Shown piece by piece: positions 1 to 7,305 of a DNA stretch of 64,000 nucleotides. The notes under the pieces were generated by a model. It did not search any database, had not been told where the DNA came from, and worked only from the letters and a program-made list of their open reading frames with translations. The stretch's first letter is position 1; the number at the start of each line of letters is the position of its first letter. Source of the stretch: Bradyrhizobium sp. 170 (GTDB lineage Bacteria > Pseudomonadota > Alphaproteobacteria > Rhizobiales > Xanthobacteraceae). Location: NCBI RefSeq assembly GCF_023101085.1, contig NZ_CP064703.1:2418001-2482000 (forward strand). Reading direction: 5' to 3'. The translations under genes and the position numbers were made by a program.

Positions 1-1
1 G

Positions 2-442
2 CCGATCGCCGAATGGCTGCGCGCCGGCTTTGCGCCGGTGCGCGGGCAGAGATTGAGCGCAGCCGAGCAGGCGCAGCCGGCCTCGCTGTTGCAGGTGGAG
101 GGCATCTACGGCCCGGCATTCCTGACCACGAAGAACTACTTCGTCATCAAGGAATATAATTTCTCCGACTTGTATGTGCTGTTCGTCGGCCATCTCGCCG
201 ACCGCATGACGAGCCCGCAGCCGTTTGCGACTCCATGGTCGGCCTCGACGCAGTTGCGTTCCGCCGATGTCGCAGCCATGCAGCGTCATTTGACGCGGAT
301 CGGCCTCTACAAGGACAAGCTCGACGGCAAGGCGGGCATGCAGACCCGCGCGGCGCTGGGCGCGTATCAGAAATCCGCCGGCCTCAAGGTCGATTGCTGG
401 CCGAGCGAAGCCGTGCTGCGCTCCATGAGTGCGGGGCGCTGA
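2..442 (+). CDS. lytic murein transglycosylase, C-terminal part (5' end outside window)
   Basis: The frame is open from the first bases of the window, so the gene starts upstream. The visible 146 residues contain the end of an MltB-type (SltB) catalytic domain, with the NYFVIKEYNFSDLYVLFVGHLADR stretch split as NYFVIKEYN and SDLYVLFVGHLADR, followed by a peptidoglycan-binding domain (LRSADVAAMQRHL through AALGAYQKSAGL). Members cleave the glycan strand of murein in the periplasm with release of 1,6-anhydro sugars. The catalytic Glu lies outside the window. A second, complete paralogue lies at 17585-18937 on the other strand. The family call is firm; physiological role is not shown. Confidence 0.85.
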   Translation, partial: PIAEWLRAGFAPVRGQRLSAAEQAQPASLLQVEGIYGPAFLTTKNYFVIKEYNFSDLYVLFVGHLADRMTSPQPFATPWSASTQLRSADVAAMQRHLTRIGLYKDKLDGKAGMQTRAALGAYQKSAGLKVDCWPSEAVLRSMSAGR

Positions 443-459
443 CGGCTTCGTAGATTATT

Positions 460-565
460 GTAGCCCGGACGAGCGAAGCGAAATCCGGGAGCGGTGCCAA
501 CCAAATGGAATAGCCGGTGGTTTTGTCGCCCCTGTCCCCGGGGTCGCTTCGCTCGCCCGGGCTAC
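460..565. repeat. dispersed palindromic element, family A copy 1
   Basis: Left arm GTAGCCCGGACGAGCGAAGC and an inverted right arm ending GCTCGCCCGGGCTAC enclose about 50 bases. The same arms recur at 13690, 17494, 23093, 25174 and, degenerate, at 23763. It lies between the end of the transglycosylase gene and the terminator of the convergent small secreted protein gene. Confidence 0.85.
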
Positions 566-576
566 GGTACCGGGCA

Positions 577-609
577 AAGAAAAAGCCCGGCCGAGATATC
601 GGCCGGGCT
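577..609 (-). terminator. rho-independent terminator for the 647-919 gene
   Basis: On the minus strand a GC-rich perfect stem (AGCCCGGCCGA / TCGGCCGGGCT around a short ATA loop, 584-609) is followed by a T-rich run (TTTTTCTTTG read on the minus strand). It sits about 40 bases past the stop of the small secreted protein gene. Confidence 0.8.
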
Positions 610-646
610 CTTGATCAAGACGCGGCTCGCGCGCCAATCGATCAGA

Positions 647-919
647 TCAGTTGCAGACCTCGACGCGGCGATAGCGCCAGTCATAGCCGTCCCAGAAGCG
701 CTCGCGAACCATCCGGCACGCCGGGTAGGGCGCTTCTTCCACGTACACCGGACCGCCGTAGGCCGGGCGGCTGGAGGCAATCGCGCCACCGATGATCGCG
801 CCGCCGAGCAAGCCGGCCGCCACGCCTGCGGCAACGCCGCGCTGCGCGCTTGCGGGTGTCGAGGCAAGCGAACCGGCAATCGTTGCGACCGCGACCAAGG
901 CAGCAAATGTCTTCTTCAT
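647..919 (-). CDS. small secreted glycine-zipper protein, paralogue 1
   Basis: 90 residues. A clear signal peptide (MKKTFAALVAVATIAGSLA, likely cleavage after ASAQ around residue 25) is followed by a Gly/Ala-rich zipper (GVAAGVAAGLLGGAIIGGAIA) and a C-terminal motif C-x5-RFWDGYDWRYRRVEVC. The two cysteines could form a disulfide in the periplasm. The protein at 1151-1462 has the same architecture and the same RGVAAGVAAG start after the signal peptide, so the two arose by tandem duplication. I recognise the type as a conserved hypothetical of Bradyrhizobium; no function can be assigned. Terminator at 577-609. Confidence 0.8.
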   Translation of the reverse strand: MKKTFAALVAVATIAGSLASTPASAQRGVAAGVAAGLLGGAIIGGAIASSRPAYGGPVYVEEAPYPACRMVRERFWDGYDWRYRRVEVCN

Positions 920-1150
920 GTCCTGGGCTCTCCTGGGGTGGCGCCTTCGAGCGCCGGGTTTAGGGATGACTCACACGCTGTTTTCGAACTGCCGCTTCGC
1001 TAAAAAAGCGCACATGGGTCAATCGAAAGTAAACGTTCTGAACGTGTGGCCGGAAAAAGCGGTCTTTTTCGGGCCGGAAATGACATGCATCCCGGAAAAG
1101 CCGCGCTGTTCCGGGCTGCTGGATGCAATTTAATGAAGATGAACGGCCTG

Positions 1151-1462
1151 CTAGTCGCAAATCCTGACGTTGCGGACCCGCCAGCCGTAACCATCCCAGA
1201 ACCGCTGCCGCTGCCAGATGCAGGATTCGCCGTAGCCGGGATCGACCACATAGGCCGGGCCGCCATAGCCAGGCGCATAATGGCCCGGGCCGTAATAATA
1301 GCCGTTCTGCGAAGCGATCGCGCCACCGACGATGGCGCCGCCGATCAATCCGGCGGCGACGCCTGCTGCGACACCACGCTGCGCATGGGCGGGAGCCGGG
1401 ATCGCCACCGCGGAAACGGTCAGCGCGGCGGCGGCACCGAGCGCCATCAATGTCTTCTTCAT
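1151..1462 (-). CDS. small secreted glycine-zipper protein, paralogue 2
   Basis: 103 residues with a signal peptide ending in AHAQ (about residue 28), a zipper segment GVAAGVAAGLIGGAIVGGA (residues about 31-49), a Tyr/Gly/Pro-rich linker (YYYGPGHYAPGYGGPAYV) and a C-terminal C-x6-RFWDGYGWRVRNVRIC motif. It is the longer paralogue of the 647-919 gene, differing mainly by the inserted Tyr-rich linker. Start ATG is preceded by a purine-rich AAAGGTGAGG on the minus strand, a good ribosome binding site. Probably an exported envelope-associated protein; function unknown. Confidence 0.8.
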   Translation of the reverse strand: MKKTLMALGAAAALTVSAVAIPAPAHAQRGVAAGVAAGLIGGAIVGGAIASQNGYYYGPGHYAPGYGGPAYVVDPGYGESCIWQRQRFWDGYGWRVRNVRICD

Positions 1463-1641
1463 GGCCTCACCTTTCTCGTGGGAAGCAGGGGGATGTTGGG
1501 TCCGTCACAGCAAAAGTTCCACATTTCGTTTGAATGATCAATGAACGGCCGTGCCTCCCGGGCGACGAAAACGGAGGGATCGGCGGGTTGCGGTGTAAAG
1601 ATACCTAAGATCCTGACCCGGGCACTGGGAACGAAGACACG

Positions 1642-1908
1642 ATGACGAGCGGAATGGCGGTATTCATGGTGGCGATCGGCGGGACGTCGCTGATTTTCTA
1701 CCTGCTGATGAACCGGGTGCAAAACCGCAAGGACAAGCGCGAGAGCGCGGGCGGCGACGCTTCCAGCGGAAGTTCGAGCTACAGCTCCGGTGGCGATGGC
1801 GGGAGCCTGCTTTCCTGGTTCGGCAGCGACAGTTCTTCGTCGGACAGTTCCACTTCGTCCAGCGATTCCGGCGGAGACAGCGGAGGCGGCGGCGGTGGCG
1901 GCGATTGA
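1642..1908 (+). CDS. small membrane protein with Ser/Gly-rich tail
   Basis: 88 residues. One N-terminal membrane segment (about residues 5-23, GMAVFMVAIGGTSLIFYLL) is followed by a basic patch (NRKDKR) and then a low-complexity tail of Ser, Gly and Asp ending in a run of Gly and a final Asp. The basic patch suggests the tail is cytoplasmic. The tail resembles the C-terminal glycine-rich end of the unrelated larger protein at 31536-32243. The coding case rests on the ATG, the membrane segment and the absence of a better frame; no family recognised. Confidence 0.55.
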   Translation: MTSGMAVFMVAIGGTSLIFYLLMNRVQNRKDKRESAGGDASSGSSSYSSGGDGGSLLSWFGSDSSSSDSSTSSSDSGGDSGGGGGGGD

Positions 1909-2088
1909 CGCCGAAAACACCGCCGATTCAGCGCCAGTGTGATTTACCGCAACGATGCCTTTTTAGATTCATTCCAGTATTTCCCCGGCATCAGTTTGGA
2001 ATTGCTTGAAAATGCGGCTTTTCCTTTTGCATCTCGTCGCGCTCTTAAATATCGATGAGGTCGCATCACACAGGGTTTTACCGGTTTC

Positions 2089-2364
2089 ATGATCGTCTGT
2101 TCCTGCAATGTTTTGAGCGACCACGATGTCCGTAATGCCGTAAGTGCAGCCTCGGACCTGCCGCGCAATCCGAAACAGATTTACGGTTGCCTCGGCTGCA
2201 GCGCCGAATGCGGCCGGTGCGCGCGCACGATCAAGACCATCATCGACGAAGCCCTCGGCGCCTGCGCCAAGGAATGCTGCTCCGGCTGTCCGCACAGCCG
2301 CCACGCTGCCAACGATGAGCCCGCGCAGGAAGCAGCCCCGGCCTTCGCGCTCGCCGCCTGCTGA
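2089..2364 (+). CDS. bfd: bacterioferritin-associated ferredoxin
   Basis: 91 residues with the BFD [2Fe-2S] fold signature: C4-x-C6 near the N-terminus (MIVCSCNV), the helix SDHDVRNAV, and C41-x2-C44 in SAECGRCARTIK. In characterised Bfd proteins this cluster donates electrons to bacterioferritin to reduce and release stored iron. The next gene (140 bases downstream) encodes bacterioferritin, supporting the role. Unusual here are further cysteines, C34 and C37 (GCLGC) and a C-terminal cluster C-x3-CC-x2-C at 59-67 followed by His, absent from the short enteric Bfd. A weak purine tract only is seen before the start. Confidence 0.85.
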   Translation: MIVCSCNVLSDHDVRNAVSAASDLPRNPKQIYGCLGCSAECGRCARTIKTIIDEALGACAKECCSGCPHSRHAANDEPAQEAAPAFALAAC

Positions 2365-2441
2365 AAATCCACCTGAATCCGCTGATTTTCCGGTGTTCCC
2401 ACCGCTTTTTTAGCGGAACGGTTGCTCTCGGCACCAAACTC

Positions 2442-2460
2442 ATTTAGAAGCGTTCTAAAT
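2442..2460. promoter_or_regulatory. Irr box / iron control element upstream of bfr
   Basis: Perfect palindrome with arms TTTAGAA and TTCTAAA separated by GCG; one further A/T pair extends it. This matches the iron control element bound by the Irr regulator in Rhizobiales. It lies 45 bases upstream of the bfr start, in the bfd-bfr gap, so it probably adjusts bfr transcription independently of bfd in response to heme/iron status. Binding is inferred, not shown. Confidence 0.8.
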
Positions 2461-2504
2461 GCAGTGTCAGGCCGGGGTTCGGCCTGAGAAAATCGGAGTG
2501 CACC

Positions 2505-2990
2505 ATGCAGGGCGATCCCAAAGTCATCGACTTTCTCAACAAGGGCCTGCGCAGCGAGCTCACCGCGATCAACCAGTACTGGCTGCATTACCGGCTCCTG
2601 AACAATTGGGGCCTTTTGGAAATGGCCAAGGTCTGGCGCAAGGAATCCATCGAGGAGATGGAGCACGCCGACAAGTTCACCGACCGGATCCTGTTCCTCG
2701 ACGGCTTTCCCAACATGCAGGTGCTCGATCCGCTCCGCATCGGGCAGAACGTTCAGGAGATCATCGAATGTGACCTTGCAACCGAGATGACGGCGCGCAC
2801 GCTCTATCAGGAAGCCGCGACCTATTGCCATGGCGTCAAGGATTACGTCTCGCGCGATCTGTTCGAGAGCGTGATGAAGGATGAGGAACATCACATCGAT
2901 TTCCTCGAAACCCAACTCGATTTGATCAAGCGCATCGGGCTTGATCTCTACACACAGAAGCATGTCGGCGGGCTGGAGAACGGGGACTAG
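2505..2990 (+). CDS. bfr: bacterioferritin
   Basis: 161 residues, the usual length. All ferroxidase ligands are present at their standard positions: E18, E51, H54, E94, E127 and H130, and Met52, the heme-ligating residue at the dimer interface, is present in the EEMEH motif. The protein assembles into a 24-subunit shell that oxidises Fe(II) and stores it as ferric mineral in the cytoplasm. It follows bfd and is preceded by an Irr box at 2442-2460. The ATG is preceded by GAGTGCACC, a modest ribosome site. Confidence 0.95.
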   Translation: MQGDPKVIDFLNKGLRSELTAINQYWLHYRLLNNWGLLEMAKVWRKESIEEMEHADKFTDRILFLDGFPNMQVLDPLRIGQNVQEIIECDLATEMTARTLYQEAATYCHGVKDYVSRDLFESVMKDEEHHIDFLETQLDLIKRIGLDLYTQKHVGGLENGD

Positions 2991-3031
2991 CCCACGCTCT
3001 TGGAACGCTCACAACTGTCCGCCTCACAACT

Positions 3032-3151
3032 GTCATCACCCGCCTTGTGCGCAATTGCGCACTGGGGCGGGTGATCCAGTATTCCAGAGACGCCAGTGAC
3101 TGAATCGAAAAGCTGCGGGGTACTGGATACCCCGCCTTCGCGGGGTATGAC
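3032..3151. repeat. dispersed repeat, family F (two hairpins)
   Basis: Begins GTCATCACCCGCC and ends GGGGTATGAC. Contains a stem TCACCCGCC/GGCGGGTGA with an inner TGCGCAATTGCGCA palindrome and a second stem around ATACCCCGCCTTCGCGGGGTAT. Sequences of this form (the CATCACCCGCC...GGGTATGACG pattern) are widespread between genes in Bradyrhizobium; only one copy occurs here. It lies between bfr and the convergent PPOX gene and could also act as a terminator. Confidence 0.6.
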
Positions 3152-3181
3152 GACCGGATTTGGGTCAGCAAAGATATCGCC

Positions 3182-3784
3182 CTACAATTGCGTCTTGTAG
3201 CGCTCGTAGATCACGTCCTGGCTTTCGCGCTCGCCGAGTCCGGTCTGGTCGTGGATCACTTCGCCGATGCTGGGCATCACCGAGCGCTCGACGCGCTCAT
3301 CTCCCCACAATTTCGAGCGCATCAGCGCCTTGCCGCAGTGGAAATAGGCCTCCCTCACGTCGATGCGCAGCACCGCGCGCGGCGGCTTGCCGAACTCGAT
3401 CATCGAGGACATCAGCTCCGGGTCGACAGACACCTTGCCCTTGCCGCCGACGCGCAGCGTCTCGTCGATGCCGGGGACGAAGAAGATCAGCTGCACGAAG
3501 CCCGAGCCCTCGATGATGTTGCGAAAACTGTCGATGCGGTTGTTTCCCGAGCGATCCGGCATCAGCAGCAGGTTCGCTCTTGCAACATGGATGAAGCCGG
3601 GATTGCCGCCGCGCGGCGATGCATCGACGCTGCCGTCCGAGCCTGAGGTGGCCAGCACGCAGAACGGCGACATGCCGATGAATTTCTTCGCGTGGACGTC
3701 GATCTCCGGCCGTGCTTTTGCGATCACGCGGGGCGAGGGCGCGGGATAGATCGTGGCGAGGTCGTCGGCGGAAAAATCGGTCAC
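3182..3784 (-). CDS. pyridoxamine 5'-phosphate oxidase-family FMN protein
   Basis: 200 residues with a split-barrel flavin fold: MSPFCVLATSGSDGSVDASPRGG and FIHVARANLLLMPDRSGNNRIDS resemble the N-terminal half of the PPOX-like family in which FMN is bound by the RGG and DRSGNNR segments. This subgroup (annotated in genomes as a PPOX-class FMN protein) is not the vitamin B6 enzyme; substrates are unknown. Start is GTG, supported by GGAG nine bases upstream. It stands alone, convergent with bfr. Confidence 0.8.
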   Translation of the reverse strand: MTDFSADDLATIYPAPSPRVIAKARPEIDVHAKKFIGMSPFCVLATSGSDGSVDASPRGGNPGFIHVARANLLLMPDRSGNNRIDSFRNIIEGSGFVQLIFFVPGIDETLRVGGKGKVSVDPELMSSMIEFGKPPRAVLRIDVREAYFHCGKALMRSKLWGDERVERSVMPSIGEVIHDQTGLGERESQDVIYERYKTQL

Positions 3785-3849
3785 GGGCGGCTCCGTTCAG
3801 TTTCGCCCAAGATTATCATCCTGCGGCACGGGCGTCATCCTGAGAGAAT

Positions 3850-4203
3850 CTAAACCGCGTCCGCCGGCACGAAGCAGCTGATGATGATGCTGCCACGATG
3901 GTGCACGTACCACACCACGGCTTCGCCGATCGGGTTGCCCTGATCGCGAATGACAGCGCGCTCGGGCACCTGCATCCATTGACCCTCGATCGGAACCCAA
4001 TAGGCGCCACCGCGAACGTCGTAGCTGGTGCGATGTCCGTCCGACTCATCGCAGCAGGGCACGCCGTTCGGCGCAATCACGCTCTTGAACCAGGCGCGGA
4101 TATCCGGCGGCACATGGCCGAACTGGCCCCTGTCGACGGCGAGCGCCGTGCTGGCCAGCACCGGCAGAAAGGCGATCAAAACGAACTGCGCGAGTCTCCG
4201 CAT
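3850..4203 (-). CDS. conserved hypothetical exported protein
   Basis: 117 residues. The first 22 residues are a signal peptide (MRRLAQFVLIAFLPVLASTALA). The mature part contains a conserved block NGVPCCDESDGHRTSYDVR, then YWVPIEGQWMQVPERAVI and a C-terminal Cys. The vicinal CC followed by D/E/H residues could bind a metal or be oxidised, but this is a guess. I have the impression of frequent occurrence in Bradyrhizobium; no function is known to me. Confidence 0.75.
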   Translation of the reverse strand: MRRLAQFVLIAFLPVLASTALAVDRGQFGHVPPDIRAWFKSVIAPNGVPCCDESDGHRTSYDVRGGAYWVPIEGQWMQVPERAVIRDQGNPIGEAVVWYVHHRGSIIISCFVPADAV

Positions 4204-4524
4204 CCGGTCCTCCGCTGTGTTGCCGTTCTCCTCGCGAGCATGCGACCCACGAATCGTATCGCGGACAATTCAACCGGACTCCGCTTGCGGATGCGCGCTC
4301 AAATAATAAGCGATGGGGCCGTTCCCAAATTGATGCGGTGCGAAATCAGGACTTCTGGCTGGCCGTCCCATACACAGGCTTGATGCGAGCCATGGCTGGC
4401 CCAACAGTCGTATCGAACTGAGCTGCCTTGAAATAAGGGCAGCATGAACGTGCTATCGATCTTGCGTGTGGATTCGTGGTGAGTACCAGGCGCAGCAAGC
4501 TGCCAAACTACGGTCTCGCCGCTT
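4204..4524. other. gene-free stretch, holds left copy of a direct repeat
   Basis: No convincing coding frame on either strand; the minus-strand frame through here is an antisense shadow with no family signal. The only structure noticed is the 21-base sequence at 4330-4350 that recurs at 5284-5305. Confidence 0.5.
4330..4350. repeat. direct repeat, left copy
   Basis: TTGATGCGGTGCGAAATCAGG matches 5284-5305 (TTGATGCGGCGCGAAATCAAGG) with one substitution and one extra A, in the same orientation; sequences quoted in two parts exceed nothing but the core TTGATGCGG and GCGAAATCA. The pair brackets about 930 bases of less GC-rich DNA. Confidence 0.6.
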
Positions 4525-5232
4525 GTGGTTGGTGGAAGGAGCCGCTCCACGGTCATCACCACGATTGGAAACATCTTGGGCACGAACCCGAAGATTGCGA
4601 TAGGCCTGCTTTCACCCGTGGGATTGCTGTTTGCGCTCCCCGTCTTGCTCTGGGCTTTCAGCTTTACTGAACTCATCGGGCTGGAGAAATGCAGCATCGG
4701 TTCGATTAGCGACGTCGAATACCAGCGCATCCTGTCTCGGGCCGGCGCGCAAAGCTGGACAGTATGGCCTGGTCTGTCGAATGGAGTGTTTTGGCCGTCG
4801 GACAGTGGCTTTCGCGGCCCGACCGCATCTTTCAGAAGCAACATAAATGATCAGCTTCTCTCACATATCAGAGAACTTGCCGGAACCGAGCCGTCCGTTA
4901 ATCGTCAACTGGCCTCGGCCCATGCCGTTATGCGCAGCATGGGCGCGGAATATGTCGAAACCCATGAAATGCCGGACATGCGCCGGGATCGCGCCAGTTC
5001 GCGCGTCCGTTTCACATACTACTTGCCCCAGGTTCGGTTCGCGCCTGCGTGCGTTCTTTGCCTGATATGGTGGTACACGACCATTGACGTGATCTTTTCT
5101 CATGACCTCGCCACCGACCGATACGAGCTGCGGGCAGTGAACGTTCTGCACGCCGGGCTGAAAGGTGGTACCCCCGACAAAAATAGGGCCCGCAACGTCC
5201 CATGGGGTAGCTGCCCCGAGTTTCGAAGATAA
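4525..5232 (+). CDS. hypothetical membrane protein, possibly recently acquired or degenerate
   Basis: Open frame of up to 235 residues with two hydrophobic segments: about residues 27-50 (IGLLSPVGLLFALPVLLWAF) and about 172-190 (FAPACVLCLIWWYTTIDVIF). There is no in-frame ATG near the start; GTG at 4525, TTG at 4576 or GTG at 4618 are possible and none has a good ribosome site. Codon use is less GC-biased than in neighbours. The gene lies between two 21-base direct repeats (4330 and 5284), which suggests an inserted segment. No family recognised; it may be a gene remnant. Confidence 0.35.
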   Translation: MVGGRSRSTVITTIGNILGTNPKIAIGLLSPVGLLFALPVLLWAFSFTELIGLEKCSIGSISDVEYQRILSRAGAQSWTVWPGLSNGVFWPSDSGFRGPTASFRSNINDQLLSHIRELAGTEPSVNRQLASAHAVMRSMGAEYVETHEMPDMRRDRASSRVRFTYYLPQVRFAPACVLCLIWWYTTIDVIFSHDLATDRYELRAVNVLHAGLKGGTPDKNRARNVPWGSCPEFRR

Positions 5233-5283
5233 CGGACGATTGGATCGAGCGATGGTTAGCAACGCAAGCTGCGGGACCGCAGG

Positions 5284-5305
5284 TTGATGCGGCGCGAAAT
5301 CAAGG
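5284..5305. repeat. direct repeat, right copy, overlapping the stop of the 5300-5647 gene
   Basis: Same-orientation match to 4330-4350. Read on the minus strand it begins TGATTTCGCGCC, and its TGA is the stop codon of the MmcQ/YjbR gene. Confidence 0.6.
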
Positions 5306-5647
5306 CTGCTTTGTCGCGCGCCGTTTGGTGGAAGCTTTCGGCGCGACGTTGTTCCAGGCCATGCCGAGTGCGCTCCTCAGCGTCGCTGCATCGGCCTTGG
5401 CCAGCCGCACATTGGTGTTGCCGTGCTTGCCCCATCCGCCCGGCACCGGACGGAAGATTTCCGGCTCGGCCTCGACCAGCACCGATTGCTGTTCGGACGT
5501 GAGCTTGACCATGCCCCATTTATCATCGGGATAGCCGAGCGTTGCAAAGATGCGTTTTCCAATGCGGAAATCGGCATGGCCTTGATGCGATCCTTCGACA
5601 GCTCCCGGGAGAGCGAGCGCCACACGGCGAAAATGGTTCGACGACAT
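5300..5647 (-). CDS. MmcQ/YjbR family protein
   Basis: 115 residues, typical of this family. Recognisable blocks: FRRVALALPGAVEGSHQGHADFRIGKRIFATL near the start (read as ALALPGAVEGSHQGHADFRI) and WGMVKLTSEQQSVLVEAEPEIF, then GGWGKHGNTNVRL. The fold is a CyaY-like/double-wing type thought to bind DNA, but biological function is undefined. A basic tail (KASTKRRATKQP) ends the protein, and its stop codon lies inside a direct repeat. The next gene downstream on this strand is far away, so it appears monocistronic. Confidence 0.85.
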   Translation of the reverse strand: MSSNHFRRVALALPGAVEGSHQGHADFRIGKRIFATLGYPDDKWGMVKLTSEQQSVLVEAEPEIFRPVPGGWGKHGNTNVRLAKADAATLRSALGMAWNNVAPKASTKRRATKQP

Positions 5648-5675
5648 CGCGCACTCGTTTCAACGTTTGGTCAGC

Positions 5676-6737
5676 CTACATCGCCCGCTGCGGCGCGCTC
5701 CGCAGCAGCTCCTGCAGTTCCTTCTTGTAGAACTTCGCATTGCCCGTGGTGAGATGGCCCCGCGTCTCGGTCGAGGCTGATATCAGGAACAGGCGGCCGT
5801 TCTTGACGCGCTTCAGCGCGGCATCCGTGACGCCGGTTTCCGGCGGATTGCGCTCGTCGTCGGCGGCATTGATCAACAACAGTGTGGCCTCGATCTTCTC
5901 CAGCGACGGCGCAGGATTGCAATCATGCGAGGCTTCCCACTGGTAGATGAAGTCGTTGGCATCGGCGGTGATGGCGGTGGCCAGCCGGTCGTCGACCATC
6001 TTGTCGGCTTTTGCGGCCGTCGGCGCCAGCGCCTGATAGGCCAGCGTTCCGCCGCCGGTCGCGATGCCGTAGGCGTTGATGGCGTATTTCATCATGCGCG
6101 GCTGGGTAATGTAGTTGCCGCGATTATAGTCGGGATCGTTCTTGATCGTCTCCAGCATCATCCGCCGCAGCATCCAGTTGCGCGCCGCCATCTCGGTCGG
6201 CTGTGACGCCATCGGCACCAGCGCGTCCATGAACTGCGGATACTTGCCGCCCCAGATCCAGGTGTGCATGCCGCCCATCGAATTGCCGATCACGAGCCGC
6301 AGATGCTTTACGCCGAGCCCTTCCTTGACCAGGCGATACTGCGCGTCGACCATGTCCTCGTAATTGTATCTGGGAAATGCGGTCTTCATGCCGTCGGAGG
6401 GTTTTGACGATTTGCCGTGGCCGACGCTATCGGGAATGATGATGTAGTATTTCGCGGCATCCAGCGGCTGGCCGGGGCCGAACAATTCGCCGCCAAAACC
6501 CGGTGTCAGCATGCTGGCGGCCGAGCCGCCCGAGCCGTGCAGCACCAGCACCGGCTGTCCGGTCGGCTCGCCGATCGTGGTGTAGTGCAGCCGCAGCTCC
6601 GGCATCGTCTCGCCGGAGTGGAATTTGAAATCCCTGGCGATCCACTCGCCGTGCTTCGGTGCGGGATAGTCGGCCGCGAAGGCCGTGATGGATGTCAAGG
6701 CGAAGGCCGCTGACAAGGCTGCGCGCGACAAATTCAT
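5676..6737 (-). CDS. exported alpha/beta hydrolase, homoserine acetyltransferase-like fold
   Basis: 353 residues from the ATG at 6737, chosen because GGGGAGACC precedes it and because it starts a signal peptide (MNLSRAALSAAFALTSITAFA). Oxyanion segment HGSGG at 67-71; nucleophile elbow GNSMGG with Ser153; acid Asp293/294 in NAADDERN; His328 in ETRGHLT. The layout follows the MetX-like branch of alpha/beta hydrolases, but a signal peptide argues for a periplasmic hydrolase rather than a methionine-pathway acyltransferase. Substrate unknown. Confidence 0.85.
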   Translation of the reverse strand: MNLSRAALSAAFALTSITAFAADYPAPKHGEWIARDFKFHSGETMPELRLHYTTIGEPTGQPVLVLHGSGGSAASMLTPGFGGELFGPGQPLDAAKYYIIIPDSVGHGKSSKPSDGMKTAFPRYNYEDMVDAQYRLVKEGLGVKHLRLVIGNSMGGMHTWIWGGKYPQFMDALVPMASQPTEMAARNWMLRRMMLETIKNDPDYNRGNYITQPRMMKYAINAYGIATGGGTLAYQALAPTAAKADKMVDDRLATAITADANDFIYQWEASHDCNPAPSLEKIEATLLLINAADDERNPPETGVTDAALKRVKNGRLFLISASTETRGHLTTGNAKFYKKELQELLRSAPQRAM

Positions 6738-6840
6738 GATGGTCTCCCCAGGGGCCACGGCGATCTTGTGCACCGCTTGCGGGGAACCTTATCACACCGG
6801 TTATTTCCGTCACCAGATCGGCGGCGCTGCGAGCTGCCCA

Positions 6841-6938
6841 TAGCGTTTTCGAGCGAAGTGGATACCGGTTCGCGTGAAGAAAACGCGTCAAAACAAGAAT
6901 CTAGCATCGGTTCTGATTCGATCAGAACCGATGCTCTA
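6841..6938. repeat. dispersed element, family E copy 1
   Basis: Contains AGCGTTTTCGAGCGAAGTGG at one end and, at the other, the palindrome ATCGGTTCTGATT / GATCAGAACCGAT flanked by CTAG and GCTCTA. Copies at 33777-33880 and 54685-54789 (inverted). The end at 6936-6938 supplies the TAG stop of the DUF2188 gene. Confidence 0.85.
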
Positions 6939-7175
6939 ACCCTCGACTTCGGTTTCCGGCCGGTCATTGCCGGCGGCGGTCTCGGAGTGCCATCGTCCAT
7001 CCGGGGTTTCGTACTCGATCACCTCCGTGCGGCCCGGCACCCGCTGCTCGGCGGCCGCGCGCCGGGCGGCCGCCAGCGCTGCGGCGCGGTTCGGAAACGG
7101 CTCGGAAAACACGCCGTTGACGGTGTAGGCCCAGCCGCCGTCATGTTCGACGATCTTGTAGGTCACATGGGTCAT
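6936..7175 (-). CDS. DUF2188-type small protein
   Basis: 79 residues from the ATG at 7175 (MTHVTYKIVEHDGGWAYTV). The pattern, a short beta segment with HDGGWAYTVNG, a helix rich in Ala/Arg (NRAAALAAARRAAAEQR) and a terminal strand (TEVIEYETPDGRWHSE), is that of DUF2188 proteins, found widely as small stress-associated proteins of unknown function. The last codon GGT is followed by TAG that belongs to the family E repeat, so the repeat forms the 3' end. Longer upstream extension in the same frame has no family signal. Confidence 0.75.
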   Translation of the reverse strand: MTHVTYKIVEHDGGWAYTVNGVFSEPFPNRAAALAAARRAAAEQRVPGRTEVIEYETPDGRWHSETAAGNDRPETEVEG

Positions 7176-7305
7176 CGGGAACTCGCTGTTTGCAGGTGCC
7201 GACAGGGGTGAACGCGCCGCGTGATCCATGACAGAATAGGCCACGCCGTCGGATTTTGCACCGGCCGTTCGTCCTTGACCGACGACGGGTGCAGAGGAGA
7301 GAACC

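Noticed and set aside
1962..1978. Possible second Irr box upstream of bfd (TTTAGATTCATTCCAGT)
   Set aside because: Only about 10 of 14 arm positions match and symmetry is poor compared with the bfr site.
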